A stretch of DNA of 64,000 nt. Origin: Candidatus Obscuribacterales bacterium (GTDB lineage Bacteria > Cyanobacteriota > Vampirovibrionia > Obscuribacterales > Obscuribacteraceae). Below, in pieces: positions 56,935 to 64,000 of the stretch. The notes below the pieces were generated by a model, which saw only the letters and a program-made list of their open reading frames with translations, did no database searches and had not been told where the DNA came from. Position 1 is the stretch's first letter. Every line of letters starts with the position of its first letter. Both the position numbers and the translations under genes were made by a program. The DNA is taken from contig JAIEQI010000089.1 of NCBI GenBank assembly GCA_019747875.1, positions 32,395 to 96,394 of the forward strand, in the 5' to 3' direction.

Positions 56935-58590
56935 CTATGCCTTTTGTGTAGCTGGACTTAGTACACGTGTAACTAGCTCTTGAGCTTCTTTTTGGAGTTG
57001 CTTGAGGTGATCTTGCCCCTTGAAGCTCTCTGCGTAGATCTTATACACGTCTTCTGTGCCGGACGGGCGAGCCGCAAACCAGCCATTTTCCGTAACTACT
57101 TTTAGACCACCGATAGCCGCACCATTTCCGGGTGCGGACGTGAGTTTCTCGGTAATCTTCTCCCCGGCTAACTCCGTTTGCGTTATTTGATCCGGAGATA
57201 GTTTTTTCAACTTGTTCTTCTGTTCGGTGTTAGCTGGTGCATCGATGCGCTCATAAACAGGTGCGCCAAATTCAGAGGTCAATCGCTCATAATGCTGGCT
57301 CGGATTCTTGCCAGTGCGGGCGGTGATCTCAGCTGCCAACAAACAAAGAATAATTCCGTCTTTATCTGTTGTCCAAACGCTGCCGTCCATTCTCAGGAAG
57401 GAAGCTCCTGCACTTTCTTCGCCACCGAAGCCGAAAGAGCCATCGAGCAGCCCTTCGACAAACCACTTAAATCCAACCGGAACCTCAACCATCTTTCGTC
57501 CAAGTTTCTTCGCAACCCGGTCGATCATACTGCTGCTGACTGCCGTCTTTCCAATCGCCGCATCGGCTCTCCAGTTGGAGCGGTTCTGGAAAAGATAGTC
57601 TATCGCCACTGCCAAATAGTGATTAGGATTCATCAATCCGGCAGTCGGAGTAATGATTCCGTGACGATCGTGATCGGTATCGTTTCCGCAAGCTAGATCA
57701 AAGCGATCTTTGTGTGCTACCAGACCTGCCATCGCATATGGTGACGAACAATCCATACGAATCTTGCCGTCCCAATCGCAACACATAAAGGAGAATGTAG
57801 GATCAACATGCTTATTCAGAATTTCAAAATTCAACTTATACTGCTCGGCAATGCGAGGCCAATAAGCAACCCCAGCGCCACCCAAGGGGTCGACTCCAAC
57901 GTGCAGCTTAGAATTGCGAATCAAATCCATATCCACAACTGATGCAAGCTCATCTACGTAGAGTTTCATGAAATCGAATTTGTGGGTGGTGCTAGCAGCC
58001 ATCGCCTTTTCATAGCTGACACGTTTCACGCCCTGCATTCCGCTTTCAATAATCTTGTTTGCGCGTTGCTCAATCCACCCCGTGATATTTGTATCGGCCG
58101 GACCTGCACTCGGTGGATTGTATTTGAAGCCGCCATCCATGGGTGGATTGTGGGACGGAGTCACCACTAATCCGTCAGCGAGTCCGCTCTTTCTTCCTTT
58201 GTTGTAATTTAAGATGGCCAGGGATACAGCCGGCGTCGGTGTGTAGCCCATGTTGGAGTCAATCATCACATTGACTTCGTTTGCAGCTAAGACTTCCAGA
58301 GCAGAAACTAATGCCGGTTCTGACAGTGCGTGCGTGTCTATTCCCAGATAAAGGGGACCCGTGATGTTATTTTCGCGCCGATACTCACAAACGGCTTGGG
58401 TGCAAGCCAAAATGTGATTTTCGTTAAACGAGCGTTTGAAGGCGGAGCCACGATGACCAGAAGTTCCGAATGCTACTCTCTGCTCAGGTACAGAGGCATC
58501 CGGTTCATCGCTGTAGTAAGCGGTTATCAACTTGGCAACATTTACCAACATTTCTGGCTGGGCCGGCTTTCCTGCAAACGGACTGATCAT
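56935..58590 (-). CDS. pgm: Phosphoglucomutase (alpha-D-glucose specific)
   Basis: This 551-residue enzyme of the alpha-D-phosphohexomutase family interconverts glucose-1-phosphate and glucose-6-phosphate. It has FGTSGHRGS at the N-terminus, the catalytic phospho-Ser loop VVTPSHNPPMDGG, the metal loop GNDTDHDRHG, sugar loop GGEESAGASF and phosphate loop ARPSGTEDVYK. Length and motifs match E. coli Pgm, not PGM/PMM. AGAGG stands ~9 bases before the ATG. With the debranching-type enzyme and glycosyltransferase downstream at 60-63 kb it suggests glycogen or trehalose-like metabolism. Confidence 0.96.
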   Translation of the reverse strand: MISPFAGKPAQPEMLVNVAKLITAYYSDEPDASVPEQRVAFGTSGHRGSAFKRSFNENHILACTQAVCEYRRENNITGPLYLGIDTHALSEPALVSALEVLAANEVNVMIDSNMGYTPTPAVSLAILNYNKGRKSGLADGLVVTPSHNPPMDGGFKYNPPSAGPADTNITGWIEQRANKIIESGMQGVKRVSYEKAMAASTTHKFDFMKLYVDELASVVDMDLIRNSKLHVGVDPLGGAGVAYWPRIAEQYKLNFEILNKHVDPTFSFMCCDWDGKIRMDCSSPYAMAGLVAHKDRFDLACGNDTDHDRHGIITPTAGLMNPNHYLAVAIDYLFQNRSNWRADAAIGKTAVSSSMIDRVAKKLGRKMVEVPVGFKWFVEGLLDGSFGFGGEESAGASFLRMDGSVWTTDKDGIILCLLAAEITARTGKNPSQHYERLTSEFGAPVYERIDAPANTEQKNKLKKLSPDQITQTELAGEKITEKLTSAPGNGAAIGGLKVVTENGWFAARPSGTEDVYKIYAESFKGQDHLKQLQKEAQELVTRVLSPATQKA

Positions 58591-58730
58591 GGGTTTTTAC
58601 CTCTGAAATTAGAGTTGCTGATCATATCGCGATAGCGACTGACGATCTACAATCCTTCCAGACACTTTAATGGTGTTATTGCGAACTGCCGATGGAAGTC
58701 TGAATAGGCAGTTCCGAGTGGAGGAAAAGG

Positions 58731-59294
58731 ATGATTCAACGGCGCCCCAACAACTTGACAGCACCCCTCTCCGGAGCAGCCCTCCTGGCGCTAGCGCTTT
58801 TGTTTTTGAATGCTGGCGCGAGCCTAGCTGAACCAGCAAAACTCGCAGTGAGGGGCGACGGTATCCAGGAAGGCGCCCCGATGCCGAAAAAATTCACGGC
58901 CGACGGAGAGGACCAATCGCCATCGATCAGCTGGTCAAAAGTCCCCCCGGGTACTAAAAGCATTGCAATCACACTAACGGATCCAGGCGCTCCAAGGGGT
59001 ACATGGTGGCACTGGATTTTGTTCAACATCAAACCCGACGAAAGCAAAATCGACCGCGTAGAAAAGGTTGCAGCCCTGGCAAACGGGGTCATGCAAGGCA
59101 GGAACGACTTCGGCAAAACGGGTTACAACGGACCGGATCCACCGCCTGGAAAAGTACATCACTACTTCTTCAGAGTTATGGCACTTGATACAGTGCTAGC
59201 GCTAAAAGCAAATTGCAACAAACAAGAATTCAATCAGGCGATTCAAGGACATGTCCTGGCAGAAGGCGATCTGACAGCGACTTACAAGAGGTAA
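58731..59294 (+). CDS. Exported YbhB/YbcL (PEBP-like) protein
   Basis: This 187-residue protein has a signal peptide (LSGAALLALALLFLNAGASLA) and a single phosphatidylethanolamine-binding-protein-like domain: DQSPSISWSKVPPGTKS, DPGAPRGTWWHWILFNI, GYNGPDPPPGKVHHYFF and the C-terminal GHVLAEGDLTATYKR. The bacterial family (YbhB/YbcL) has no firm function. GGAGGAAAAGG lies directly before the ATG. It is divergent from pgm, 140 bp apart. Confidence 0.92.
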   Translation: MIQRRPNNLTAPLSGAALLALALLFLNAGASLAEPAKLAVRGDGIQEGAPMPKKFTADGEDQSPSISWSKVPPGTKSIAITLTDPGAPRGTWWHWILFNIKPDESKIDRVEKVAALANGVMQGRNDFGKTGYNGPDPPPGKVHHYFFRVMALDTVLALKANCNKQEFNQAIQGHVLAEGDLTATYKR

Positions 59295-59552
59295 ACGGTA
59301 CTGGTTGGCAGAATAATCAACTTTCACGGCAAAGCATGCCAGCGCCTGCCACAGAGAATCCGATGACGTTTAGAGATTCAGGACCCGGCCGGGCCAGGCA
59401 ACGCATGGCATCATGCCTGAAAAGGATTGCCAAAATGAGCTTCCCAGAAGGACGTGAAATGCAGCAAATGAAGCAGCTTTGCAAGACTGCTACGATACCG
59501 CCTGGGAAAATCGTACTGAATAGCGGCGAAGCCCAATTAGCGGAGAAACTAC

Positions 59553-60272
59553 ATGATTCGGCATCTTACAATCGGACTGCTTTCAGCATGCTCACTTTCG
59601 GTTCTTGCCACAGTTCTAAGCCCAACATTTGCGGCCGACTCAGACGATCCGACCGCTGAATGGACAGCACCGGTCGCCGACCCTTCAACTAAGAAACAAA
59701 GCACAGCAGCCCCCACCACCTATAAGCCCAAAGTCGCGTGCAACTGCCAGGCTCAGCTGCCACCGGACGTCCCACCGCCGCCAAAAGATCCAAAAAAGAA
59801 ACAACACAAAATCCTTCGAGGCTTAGGTAAAGAACTCGGAATGGAAATGGGCGATCTCGGTAAGGATATGTTTCTGGCATTTTCGGTTTCGGGCAAGGAC
59901 CCATACGAAATGCCGAAGAATCCCAATATTCCCTATGTTTACGCAGAAGCACAATTTATTGATGGAAGTTCGTCTCACATTTATAAGTATCCGGACTCGA
60001 GCTACCGTGTCCAGGGGGGCTTCCTTGATGGGACCTATGCTTGCAAACAACCAACCGGCGAATACGTAGTGCAATATCCCAATGGCGCACAAGCAGCAAT
60101 GCACATGGACAGCGAAGGCGCAAGAATAGTGCGTCCAGACAATACCGTCACGACAATGAGCCATGTCGGCAGCGGCAATTTCCGAGTCGTTAATAGTAAA
60201 CTCGGGTACATCGGCGACGTTACACCGGATACTACAGGACTAAGCTACGAATTCGCAAAACAGGACTTCTAA
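59553..60272 (+). CDS. Exported protein of unknown function
   Basis: This 239-residue protein has a signal peptide (TIGLLSACSLSVLATVLSPTFA), a Pro/Lys-rich stretch (~45-90: VPPPPKDPKKKQ) and a C-terminal region of ~125 residues with repeated Tyr/Gly-containing strands (IYKYPDSSYRVQGGFLDG, TGEYVVQYPNGAQAAM, SEGARIVRPDNTV). The pattern looks like a stacked beta-hairpin, faintly MORN-like, but I would not name it. GGAG lies 8 bases before the ATG. The 258-bp gap before it holds a doubtful ORF 59337-59659 that overlaps this gene. Confidence 0.7.
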   Translation: MIRHLTIGLLSACSLSVLATVLSPTFAADSDDPTAEWTAPVADPSTKKQSTAAPTTYKPKVACNCQAQLPPDVPPPPKDPKKKQHKILRGLGKELGMEMGDLGKDMFLAFSVSGKDPYEMPKNPNIPYVYAEAQFIDGSSSHIYKYPDSSYRVQGGFLDGTYACKQPTGEYVVQYPNGAQAAMHMDSEGARIVRPDNTVTTMSHVGSGNFRVVNSKLGYIGDVTPDTTGLSYEFAKQDF

Positions 60273-60324
60273 GCAAGTTCCTGGCATTATCAAAGCGATC
60301 TGAATCGCGTCAACGTCGCATCTC

Positions 60325-61428
60325 TTAACGAGGATTCACTAGTTCTGGTGATTTAATCAGGTTCAAGTTCGGATCGAGCTCCGCCTCCTCGGCTTGCAGT
60401 TCTATGAGCTGATGATAGACCTTGACGTATTCATAGGCCATCTTCTCCTTATCAAAGAGGACCTTCGCGCGATTCATACATGCATTGCGATCCAATTCGT
60501 GAATTTCAGAGAAGCGATCGATCAACTCGTCTACCGAGTTTCCAATCACCGCTGTTTGCCTATCGCTCAACACCTCGCGGACGGAGCCACGATCGAGCGC
60601 TACAGTAGGCGTTCCAGTAGCCATGGCTTCTGCCATTACTAGGCCGAAGGGTTCCTCGAACTTAATAGGATAAATCACAGCCAAAGCATGCTGGTACAGC
60701 TCTAGCTTCTGCGCGAAGTTCACTTCGCCAATGTATTTGATACTTTCACCGTCGATCAAGTCTTTAATGTGCTCGTCGAAATAGTCTTGATCTGCCGGAT
60801 CAATTTTTCCTGCAATAATCAGCCGTTTGCCAACCGCTTTTGCAATTTTTATGGCTTCTTTCGTTCCTTTTGCATCACAGATCCGGCCAATGAACAACAC
60901 ATAGTCCTGACGAGGATTTTCAACAGCGCGAAAAGCATTAACATCGATTCCGTTATAGACTCTGGCCACATAATTCAAACGATCACCGCAATTGAATCGC
61001 TGATAAGCGTCGCTGATCGACACAAACGGTTGATGAGCATAATCAAGATAGATGTCCTTACAGTACTCCATTATTGGATTATGGTTGGTCGTCACTACAG
61101 CGCATTCTGCGCTTTCGAGAAAGGGTAGTGCGTAAAAGCCAAGATGATTATGAATTACATCGAATTGCGATTGCATTTTCATAAGAGCAAGAATGTTATT
61201 CAGTTCGTAGCAGGACCATCGATGAACGGGAATACCGGCAGCTCGGACGCCGCTCTCTGCTGCTGCAATCAGCGTTGCCTCGGTTCTTGAATCTGCCGTA
61301 GCAAATAGAGTCACTTCATGTCCCATCTTCACAAGTTCCTCTGTGAGATGACTTACAACTAACTCTGTACCGCCGTAACCATGTGGTGGCACCGATTCAA
61401 TAAGTGGCGCCAGTTGAGCAATGCGCAT
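60325..61428 (-). CDS. Family 4 glycosyltransferase
   Basis: This 367-residue retaining GT-B enzyme has the N-terminal acceptor domain GYGGTELVVSHLTEELVKMGHEV, donor-domain segments YVLFIGRICDAKGTKEAI and the E-x7-E motif EEPFGLVMAEAMATGTPTVA. It is encoded 13 bases after the stop of the GDE-like gene at 61442 and surely cotranscribed. Its acceptor and donor sugars are unknown. Such pairs are often found in glycogen/trehalose or glucosylglycerate-type gene groups. Confidence 0.9.
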   Translation of the reverse strand: MRIAQLAPLIESVPPHGYGGTELVVSHLTEELVKMGHEVTLFATADSRTEATLIAAAESGVRAAGIPVHRWSCYELNNILALMKMQSQFDVIHNHLGFYALPFLESAECAVVTTNHNPIMEYCKDIYLDYAHQPFVSISDAYQRFNCGDRLNYVARVYNGIDVNAFRAVENPRQDYVLFIGRICDAKGTKEAIKIAKAVGKRLIIAGKIDPADQDYFDEHIKDLIDGESIKYIGEVNFAQKLELYQHALAVIYPIKFEEPFGLVMAEAMATGTPTVALDRGSVREVLSDRQTAVIGNSVDELIDRFSEIHELDRNACMNRAKVLFDKEKMAYEYVKVYHQLIELQAEEAELDPNLNLIKSPELVNPR

Positions 61429-61441
61429 ATTTTTTCTCCCA

Positions 61442-63730
61442 TCAACTCTCGATAATCACGCGGATGTCACCTTGTTTCCGTAAAACGCGGCAATAAGTCG
61501 ACTGACCGTCGCAATGCAAGGCCAGGTCGATCGTCGCGCTTCCAACTTTGAGACCCATAACTCTAAGATCCATTAGCCATTCCGGTAAAACAGGATTGAC
61601 GATGCGCAATACTTTCCGCGTTGCATCAGGCTCGAAATTGATACACGCCTTCAGCATCTGGAACATGGTGCCCACGGCCCAAGCTTGGGGGATACAAGAT
61701 ACAGGATAATCTACAGGCCTCGTGGAAGAAGTCCGTGGGAAGCCGCAGAAGAGTTCTGGGAGCCTAAACTCTGCCTGCTGCTGCATTACTTCAAACATTT
61801 TTTGCATCAATTGTTTTGCTTCTTCGATGCGACCCGTTCGACGCAAGCCATCCATGATAATCGCATTGTCGTGCGGCCAGACTGATCCGTTGTGATAACT
61901 CATCGGGTTGAAAGCGACCGCACCACTGGAAAGTGTGCGTATTCCCCAACCAGAATTCAAATCTGGTGCAACAAGGCGATTGGCAACGAGTTCAGCTTTG
62001 TCCGGATCGAGAATTCCCGTCCACAAACAATGTCCCGGGTTTGAGCTAATCGCGCCAACCTGTTTTCCGTCACCATCTAAAGCCAGTGCTATGTATTGTT
62101 CTTTTTCCATCCAAAAGTCATTTTGGAAACGTTCTTTTAACTGTGCCGCTTTCTCCAGAATCTGTTCGGCTTCTTTTGTGTGACCGATTAGCTGCGCCAT
62201 CTGAGCAGATGCTATCCATGCCGCATACAAGTAGCCTTGTGCTTCGCACACCGCAATTGGTGGCTTAGCCAATCCACCATCTGAATATGTCATCGAGTCA
62301 TGTGAATCTTTCCACCCCTGATTCTCCAGTCCAGCTGCACTCTCGCGGATATAACACATGTAGCCGGTTTGCTCTATTTCCGCGTCCATGTATGCCAGCG
62401 CCATTTTGATGTGAGGCCACCAGCACTCAAGCGAAGGCATGTCCGCTGTCCAACGTATGTATTCCGCAATTAGCATAAGCCAGAGCTGGGTTGCATCGAC
62501 AGTTCCATAGTACGGACTATGAGGAATTTCTTTAATGCGAGCCAGTTCACCAAGTCGCAGCTCGTGCAAAATTCGGCCTGGCTTCTCCGCTGTGAAATTG
62601 TTCACTTCAACGCCTTGATAGTTAGCTAGGACATCGATAGTAGTTTTGGCTAAATCGATACTAAACGGAAGCATTTGCAGGGCTGCAATCGCAGAGTCGC
62701 GACCAAAGAGGGCACTATACCACGGAATTCCGGCCGCGATCCCCATGCCCTTCGGTGTCGGCTGCCTCAATATGAACAAATCGCGAAAACACAATTCAAG
62801 CGCGACATCGAAGATCTCGTTCTGGGTTGCAATGCGAGATTGACCATGACGCCACCTGAGATATTCCGCATCAGCTGCATCCGCTGCGGCTGCAAAAGAT
62901 GTGAATTTTTCTCCGGCAGCAACATTTTGACCAGCAATTCGACTTGAAATTCGAAGCTCTATGCTTTGCGCGCTGCGAACAGGTAGGGTCAACTTGAATG
63001 TTGCCGTGCCGTCGCTTATTTCGACAGGACGTGCAGTCATAAATTCAACAATCGTTTCAAGCAGCACACCGTCGCGTCCCCTGTAAGCAAGAAATAGCCC
63101 CGCTGCTGCCGGATCCATGATTGGAACCATTCGGTCCCCACGTACCGGTCTGTTCAGTCCGCGAACTTCAAAGATGTCCGCAAAGTCTGATTGGAAAACC
63201 ATCTTCACTTCGACTTCAACAGGTTTGCTATCGTAATTTTCAAAAACGATTCTTTCCCAGAGATTATCGGTTAGCAGAAGGTGCCTGTGCATGGTCAGTT
63301 TTTGCTGCTCAACCACCTCGGTGTGGGTGTTTGTATAAAGCAACTCAGCAGCATACCCCTTGGAAAAATTGGATGACAACAACGATAGAGGCATATCATT
63401 GATTGAAATCTCCCACTGGCTCAAATGGCGAGTGTCGTAACGATAGTAACCATATCCAAGCGAATTGCAGGCCGGAATGGTCCCACTTTGATCGAGGACA
63501 AGAAAATGATTTCCGTGCTTCATTACATGCCTGGGATGGGCAGAGTCCGTCAGAATAAACGGCAGCCCCTGGCACAACGGGCGAGTATCGACTATGTAAG
63601 GCAAGTCAGCGGGAATGCTTGTATATTCGTCTTCCTGCTTTTCGGGCATTGGCATATCGGGTTCCTTAGTATATGGCGATGTCGATGCTTCGCCCTGTTG
63701 GTCTCCCTTGACTCTCTCGAAACTTTTCAT
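61442..63730 (-). CDS. Amylo-alpha-1,6-glucosidase-type (GDE-like) protein
   Basis: This 762-residue protein has an N-terminal glycogen-debranching N-domain (LDQSGTIPACNSLGYGYYRYDTRHLSQWEI) and a C-terminal (alpha/alpha)6 glycosidase domain with GIPWYSALFGRDSAI, GTVDATQLWLMLIAEY, YSDGGLAKPP and NGSVWPHDNAIIMDGLRR. This is the common GDE_N_bis plus amylo-1,6-glucosidase arrangement, of about 700-760 residues. It would cleave alpha-1,6 branches of glycogen or a related glucan. GAAGG stands 5 bases before the ATG. The GT4 gene follows in the same transcript. Confidence 0.92.
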   Translation of the reverse strand: MKSFERVKGDQQGEASTSPYTKEPDMPMPEKQEDEYTSIPADLPYIVDTRPLCQGLPFILTDSAHPRHVMKHGNHFLVLDQSGTIPACNSLGYGYYRYDTRHLSQWEISINDMPLSLLSSNFSKGYAAELLYTNTHTEVVEQQKLTMHRHLLLTDNLWERIVFENYDSKPVEVEVKMVFQSDFADIFEVRGLNRPVRGDRMVPIMDPAAAGLFLAYRGRDGVLLETIVEFMTARPVEISDGTATFKLTLPVRSAQSIELRISSRIAGQNVAAGEKFTSFAAAADAADAEYLRWRHGQSRIATQNEIFDVALELCFRDLFILRQPTPKGMGIAAGIPWYSALFGRDSAIAALQMLPFSIDLAKTTIDVLANYQGVEVNNFTAEKPGRILHELRLGELARIKEIPHSPYYGTVDATQLWLMLIAEYIRWTADMPSLECWWPHIKMALAYMDAEIEQTGYMCYIRESAAGLENQGWKDSHDSMTYSDGGLAKPPIAVCEAQGYLYAAWIASAQMAQLIGHTKEAEQILEKAAQLKERFQNDFWMEKEQYIALALDGDGKQVGAISSNPGHCLWTGILDPDKAELVANRLVAPDLNSGWGIRTLSSGAVAFNPMSYHNGSVWPHDNAIIMDGLRRTGRIEEAKQLMQKMFEVMQQQAEFRLPELFCGFPRTSSTRPVDYPVSCIPQAWAVGTMFQMLKACINFEPDATRKVLRIVNPVLPEWLMDLRVMGLKVGSATIDLALHCDGQSTYCRVLRKQGDIRVIIES

Positions 63731-64000
63731 AGCAGCCTTCTTCTTTAGTAATCAATCGCCCAAAGTATTCACTTGCTCGAAACCTAGTATTTTCGGCTCC
63801 ACTGAAACTATCAAAGTGGAGTTCCAAAAAAATATAGACTCGCCATAAGCCGTCTAGTTCCAAAATCTTGTCGGTTAAAAGGTACCGAAAGCTTCTTGGA
63901 TTCACCAATTTTTCTAATGACGATGGTCTTCAAGAACTAAAGCGCAAACACCAAATCGCTCTCAAACAGCCGGATCTGCCCTAAGCATGGAGCGCGGACG
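63731..64000. other. Upstream region of the GDE-GT4 operon
   Basis: This 270-bp segment at the window edge has only short overlapping ORFs that look like shadows. No convincing promoter, tRNA or repeat was recognised. Confidence 0.4.

Noticed and set aside
59337..59659. 107-residue ORF overlapping the exported unknown protein
   Set aside because: Weak ribosome site and 107-base overlap with a better supported gene.

Overview
The window looks like a chromosomal segment of a non-photosynthetic relative of the cyanobacteria, in the Melainabacteria/Vampirovibrionia group and perhaps Obscuribacterales. This placement is inferred from gene content and not from a phylogeny. The cell is Gram-negative: it has Kdo transferase, LpxK, a family 9 glycosyltransferase and a secretin. 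It also carries a cyanobacterial-style HNH protein, AMIN-type amidase, many TPR proteins and two eukaryotic-like Ser/Thr kinases. There are no photosynthesis genes, insertion sequences, CRISPR arrays or rRNA genes.

Layout. 1-5.1 kb: the 3' end of an RNase E/G gene with an acidic, His-rich tail; a gene-free interval with a consensus promoter and a series of hairpins (candidate ncRNA); a tandem pair of S1-like proteins; and a fur-feoA-zinc ribbon operon. 5.2-9.6 kb: uvrA and a DUF445 membrane protein. 9.8-13.4 kb: two secreted TPR proteins, then ftsZ with its promoter and double-hairpin terminator. 13.4-13.9 kb: a 381-bp gene-free element bounded by perfect 12-bp inverted repeats. 13.9-22.1 kb: GNAT, K+-independent-type H+-pyrophosphatase (hppA), a giant AMIN/amidase protein, murI, family 4 uracil-DNA glycosylase and a small conserved-looking protein. 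22.2-33 kb: TPM-domain protein, a TadE-TadG-TadE pilus-type cluster, a zinc-ribbon Ser/Thr kinase, hemW, a TPR protein and a type IV pilus/type II secretion secretin. 33.4-38.8 kb: rpsB-tsf-pyrH-frr-glmS on the minus strand. 39-46.6 kb: HNH, priA, then a tightly overlapping kdtA-lpxK-glycosyltransferase operon. 46.7-52.2 kb: second Ser/Thr kinase, recR, ybaB, a tiny membrane protein, two tandem acyltransferases and a DinB protein. 52.2-64 kb: hybrid histidine kinase, DUF1269 protein, a permuted tRNA-like locus, GNAT, AlkD-like repair protein, phosphoglucomutase, PEBP-like protein, an unknown secreted protein, and a glycosyltransferase/glycogen-debranching-like pair.

The most unusual object is at 55594-55731. 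A complete tRNA T-arm and 3' acceptor strand lie directly upstream of a matching 5' acceptor strand and D-arm. The acceptor strands pair over all 7 positions, and the outer flanks are complementary (8 bp plus about 7 bp). That is the layout of a circularly permuted tRNA or a two-piece tmRNA, but there is no room for a tag-coding region. The two gene-free candidate RNA/mobile elements at 1.4-1.7 kb and 13.4-13.8 kb, and an acyltransferase paralogue lacking the catalytic His and Asp, are the next most interesting. All assignments come from reading the sequence; no database search was run.
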